Shown: piece after piece, positions 61,703 to 64,000 of the stretch | Position numbering within the stretch: position 1 is the first letter of the stretch | How the letters are laid out: every line of letters starts with the position of its first letter | Source of the DNA: Hyphomicrobiales bacterium 4NK60-0047b | GTDB taxonomy: Bacteria; Pseudomonadota; Alphaproteobacteria; Rhizobiales; HXMU1428-3 | Assembly (NCBI GenBank): GCA_040367435.1 | Contig: BAABWY010000005.1 | Coordinates: forward strand, 186,001-250,000 | Length of the DNA: 64,000 bases | Reading direction: 5' to 3' | Translations under genes and position numbers: made by a program | Notes under the pieces: model-generated | Databases searched by the model: none | What the model was told of the DNA's origin: nothing | The model's input: the letters and a program-made list of their open reading frames with translations, nothing else

Positions 61703-61798
61703 AGCTTTAGGTTGCCCACTAGCAACTGCTTATCTGAGCTTCAGATGCCCACTAGCATCCGCTTGTCTCACGCTTCAAATACCCATTAGTATCCGCTT
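61703..61798 (+). repeat. triplet of CCCAC-loop hairpins with 34-bp period
   Basis: Units start at 61703, 61737 and 61771. Inner stems are GTTGC/GCAAC, GATGC/GCATC and ATAC/GTAT, around loops CCACTA, CCACTA and CCATTA. The outer AGC/GCT is kept in units 1 and 2. Each stem change is matched by its partner. Unit 3 overlaps the last codons of comM. Confidence 0.87.
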
Positions 61799-63357
61799 AA
61801 TTGATTGTTTTTTGCAATTTGAGGGCTTTGGCTATCTACTTTATTACCGCGATAGGATAAGGCTTCAGCGATGTGAGCGCGGCTCACTCTTTCAGAGTTT
61901 TCTAAGTCAGCTAAAGTTCGTGCAACTCTTAAGGCTTTATGGAAGCCTCTTGCAGAAAGGTTGAGTTTGACTGCTGCTTCTTTTAGTAGCTTTTTACCTA
62001 ATTCATCCGGGGCGGCGATTTGCTCTAACAAGGGGGCCGAGCAGGTAGCGTTTAAAAGTTCAGGGCTGTCATTTATTTTTTCGAACCGTTCTCGCTGGAT
62101 TAACCGTGCCATTGTCACCCGCTTTCTAATCTCAGCGCTGGTTTCAACGGGGCTTTCATCAAGAAGGTCCAGAGCTGTTACGGCTGGAACTTCAATTTGG
62201 AGGTCTATTCGGTCTAGCAGAGGGCCTGAAATTCGAGATTGATAACGCTCAGCACAATTATTCCCGCGTGAACAAGCAAACCCAGGCTCAAAGGCTTTAC
62301 CGCAACGGCAGGGGTTCATAGCAGCGATAAGCTGAATTTTAGACGGATATGTAATACGGTGGTTGGCCCTTGCAATTGATGTTTCGCCTGACTCAAGCGG
62401 CTGGCGCAAACTGTCTAGGACCTGAGCTGTAAATTCAGGGAGCTCATCAAGAAACAAAACGCCATGATGGGCCAAAGCGACTTCACCTGGTTTGGGCCTG
62501 CTACCTCCGCCAACTAAGGCTGCCATTGTGGCTGAGTGATGTGGTGCTCTAAAAGGGCGTGCTTGTTTGAGTTCACCCCCGCTTAACTCACCGGCCAAGC
62601 TTTGAATCATAGAGACCTCAAGCATTTCTTCAGGTGAGAGTGGAGGCAAGATTGTTGGTAAGCGCGAGGCCAGCATGGTTTTCCCCGCGCCAGGTGGGCC
62701 AGACATCAGCAAGTTATGGCCACCAGCTGCTGCTATTTCCAAACAACGTTTTGCGCCTTCCTGACCTTTGATATCAGCCATATCTGGCTTGCCTTCATCT
62801 GAAGAGGCCTCCGCGCTTATTTTAGGTTTTGGTGGACTTAGGACCTGTGTCCCTTTGAAATGATTGATTAAATTGAGCAAATGATTGGGCGCTAAGATGT
62901 CCATATCTTCCGCAGCCCAGGCGGCTTCTGGCCCACATGAAGAGGGGCAAATCAGACCGAGGTTCTGCCTATTTGCACTAATCGATGCTGGCAACGCGCC
63001 CACAACAGAGCTAATTCCACCATCAAGGGCAAGTTCGCCTAATACCAGATACCTTGCTAGCGGGTCTTTTGATATAGCGTCTGTTGCTGCCATTAACCCA
63101 AGCACAATGGGGAGATCATAATGGGAGCCATATTTAGGTACGTCAGCTGGTGCTAAATTCACTGTAATTCTTTTGGGAGGGAGCCCAAGCCCCAGAGCAT
63201 TTAGAGCGGCTCTCACACGCTCGCGGCTTTCAGCTACGGCTTTGTCTGGCAGGCCTACAATGTTAAAGGCAGGGAGACCAGATGCCACTTGCACTTGTAC
63301 ATCAATTGGCTTGGCTTCAACCCCGATAAAAGCAACTGTTTTCACTTCAGCGTACAT
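61786..63357 (-). CDS. comM: YifB/ComM family Mg-chelatase-like AAA+ ATPase
   Basis: 523 aa. The N-terminal Lon-type domain covers residues 1-170 (VASGLPAFNIVGLPDKAVAESRERVRAAL, VNLAPADVPKYGSHYDLP). The AAA+ core has Walker A MSGPPGAGKTMLA near 222 and Walker B GVLFLDELPEF near 302. A zinc-like cysteine cluster CRCGKAFEPGFACSRGNNC lies near 357. The C-terminal domain has LNLSARGFHKALRVARTLADLE. ComM is a branch-migration helicase for natural transformation; many bacteria carry it without known competence. GGGGA precedes the ATG. The last residues LSGY are encoded within a small repeat unit. Confidence 0.93.
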   Translation of the reverse strand: MYAEVKTVAFIGVEAKPIDVQVQVASGLPAFNIVGLPDKAVAESRERVRAALNALGLGLPPKRITVNLAPADVPKYGSHYDLPIVLGLMAATDAISKDPLARYLVLGELALDGGISSVVGALPASISANRQNLGLICPSSCGPEAAWAAEDMDILAPNHLLNLINHFKGTQVLSPPKPKISAEASSDEGKPDMADIKGQEGAKRCLEIAAAGGHNLLMSGPPGAGKTMLASRLPTILPPLSPEEMLEVSMIQSLAGELSGGELKQARPFRAPHHSATMAALVGGGSRPKPGEVALAHHGVLFLDELPEFTAQVLDSLRQPLESGETSIARANHRITYPSKIQLIAAMNPCRCGKAFEPGFACSRGNNCAERYQSRISGPLLDRIDLQIEVPAVTALDLLDESPVETSAEIRKRVTMARLIQRERFEKINDSPELLNATCSAPLLEQIAAPDELGKKLLKEAAVKLNLSARGFHKALRVARTLADLENSERVSRAHIAEALSYRGNKVDSQSPQIAKNNQLSGY

Positions 63358-63417
63358 GCTTGTTCCCCTTTATATATGCCCCTCTTCAAGACACATGAAT
63401 AGTTCAAGCCCGATAGA

Positions 63418-63924
63418 TCAATAATACCAAGACCGATAGAGCTCTTTTTCATCTTTCAAATCTTGATATAGCCAAACCATTCTATCTAAAAACCAGCTTT
63501 TGCCGATCATGGTGATGGCTGTGCCAAAAATAGTTGGCCAAATTGCAAATTGGATTAAACCCCAAATAGCAAGCAAGAAGCCTGCGAATGTGATGATGTT
63601 TAAAATTCTTATAGCGCGGTGGTGGTGATCTGGAATTTGATCTTTTGGGTGTTGCAGCCAAACACGTTCGCCAAGCACTGCCTTTGAAGCCCAATGATTG
63701 GTGGTTTTTGGTTTGCTAAAAAATCGCGGATTTAGCCAGGTCCAGAGACAAACAAGAGCTATTGGCGCTAGCGAGAGATAGCCAATCCATTCTCTTGACC
63801 AAACGGCTAATGCCAAAAGCGGAAGACAAGAATATCTTGTCCATACACTCCATGGGTTGGCATGACGGGCCCAGACCTCATCTGACATGGAAAAGAATTT
63901 TTCGATGGTTGTTTTTGATGCCAT
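63418..63924 (-). CDS. DUF6653-like membrane protein
   Basis: 168 aa from the ATG at 63924 (MASKTTIEKFFSMSDEVWARHANPWSVWTRYSCLPLL); the frame continues three codons to a TTG. The opening SDEVWARHANPWSVWTR and NHWASKAVLGERVWLQHPKDQIP near 85 fit the DUF6653 pattern as I recall it. Two hydrophobic hairpins, about residues 30-65 and 110-145, indicate an integral membrane protein. Function unknown. It lies 60 bp upstream of comM on the same strand. Confidence 0.7.
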   Translation of the reverse strand: MASKTTIEKFFSMSDEVWARHANPWSVWTRYSCLPLLALAVWSREWIGYLSLAPIALVCLWTWLNPRFFSKPKTTNHWASKAVLGERVWLQHPKDQIPDHHHRAIRILNIITFAGFLLAIWGLIQFAIWPTIFGTAITMIGKSWFLDRMVWLYQDLKDEKELYRSWYY

Positions 63925-64000
63925 ATCATTCAAGCTGTATTAGCTTCCCCAAATCGAATTTCTGAATTTAACTTAACGGAAACGCTTTGTATGCGCAAGA
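63925..64000. other. window end
   Basis: 76 bp upstream of the DUF6653-like gene. Nothing further can be identified before the window stops. Confidence 0.3.

Larger units (their letters stand above)
61264..61785. other. repeat-rich gap between comM and hybrid kinase (522 bp)
   Basis: No gene. The hybrid-kinase promoter must lie in its left part. It holds one CCCAC hairpin (61325-61354), multi-hairpin copy D (61521-61696) and most of the 34-bp triplet (61703-61798). Confidence 0.7.

Noticed and set aside
61703-61798. 34-bp-period triplet as a CRISPR array
   Set aside because: The whole period is conserved repeat with a variable stem, there are no unique spacers, and no cas genes are present.

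Overview
The window looks like a chromosomal segment of an alphaproteobacterium, most likely a lower-GC, probably marine member of the Hyphomicrobiales (Rhizobiales) or a close relative. The evidence is the gene content: a GapR/DUF2312 nucleoid protein, an alphaproteobacterial-type porin, ALA synthase (C4 heme pathway), an FnrN-type regulator ahead of ccoNOQP-ccoGHIS, long alphaproteobacterial PstC/PstA proteins, and the order rsmB - heparinase-like gene - purH. I saw no rRNA, tRNA, prophage, transposase or CRISPR array.

Layout. 1-3.9 kb: the tail of a valine/branched-chain acyl-CoA degradation operon (3-hydroxyisobutyryl-CoA hydrolase end, mmsB, enoyl-CoA hydratase, thiolase, type II 3-hydroxyacyl-CoA dehydrogenase), closed by a strong terminator. 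3.9-11.9 kb: envelope genes (orphan TAXI-type binding protein plus a small Cache protein, porin, TPR protein, large outer-membrane barrel protein, very basic secreted protein). 12-18.2 kb: gapR, rsmB, heparinase-like gene, purH. 18.8-22.7 kb: response regulator, di-heme peroxidase and histidine kinase as one unit, then a convergent P-loop kinase. 23-26 kb: a MerR/B12 regulator with CarH-type photoreceptor motifs, divergent from a chemoreceptor, with 11-bp direct repeats between them. 26-30.3 kb: SDR/epimerase, queG, GST, uppP, msrB. 30.6-38.8 kb: the phosphate regulon on the minus strand (phoR, pstS, pstC, pstA, pstB, phoU, phoB) with a Pho-box-like site before pstS; divergent ppk2 adds polyphosphate metabolism. 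40.4-43.2 kb: an MliC-SH3 envelope protein and a MocR-type regulator with an upstream perfect palindrome. 43.2-58.6 kb: a microaerobic respiration block on the plus strand (ccmF-ccmG-ccmH-ccmI, hemA, ccmE, fnr, ccoNOQP, ccoGHIS) with FNR boxes before fnr and ccoN. It makes heme, matures c-type cytochromes, and builds and regulates cbb3 oxidase. 58.7-64 kb: hybrid histidine kinase, comM, and a DUF6653-like membrane protein, all minus strand.

The most unusual signal is non-coding. Two dispersed hairpin repeat families sit at gene 3' ends. The larger (about 115-176 bp, four good copies, all plus orientation, at 18.2, 40.0, 40.2 and 61.5 kb) has constant linkers separated by stems whose sequences differ between copies but stay perfectly paired. 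The smaller (about 28 bp, conserved CCCACnA-type loop) also has covarying stems. It occurs as a 34-bp-period triplet at 61.7 kb, as single or paired copies at 58.6 and 61.3 kb, and as an insert inside the first stem-loop of one large element. I could not match either family to a named element.
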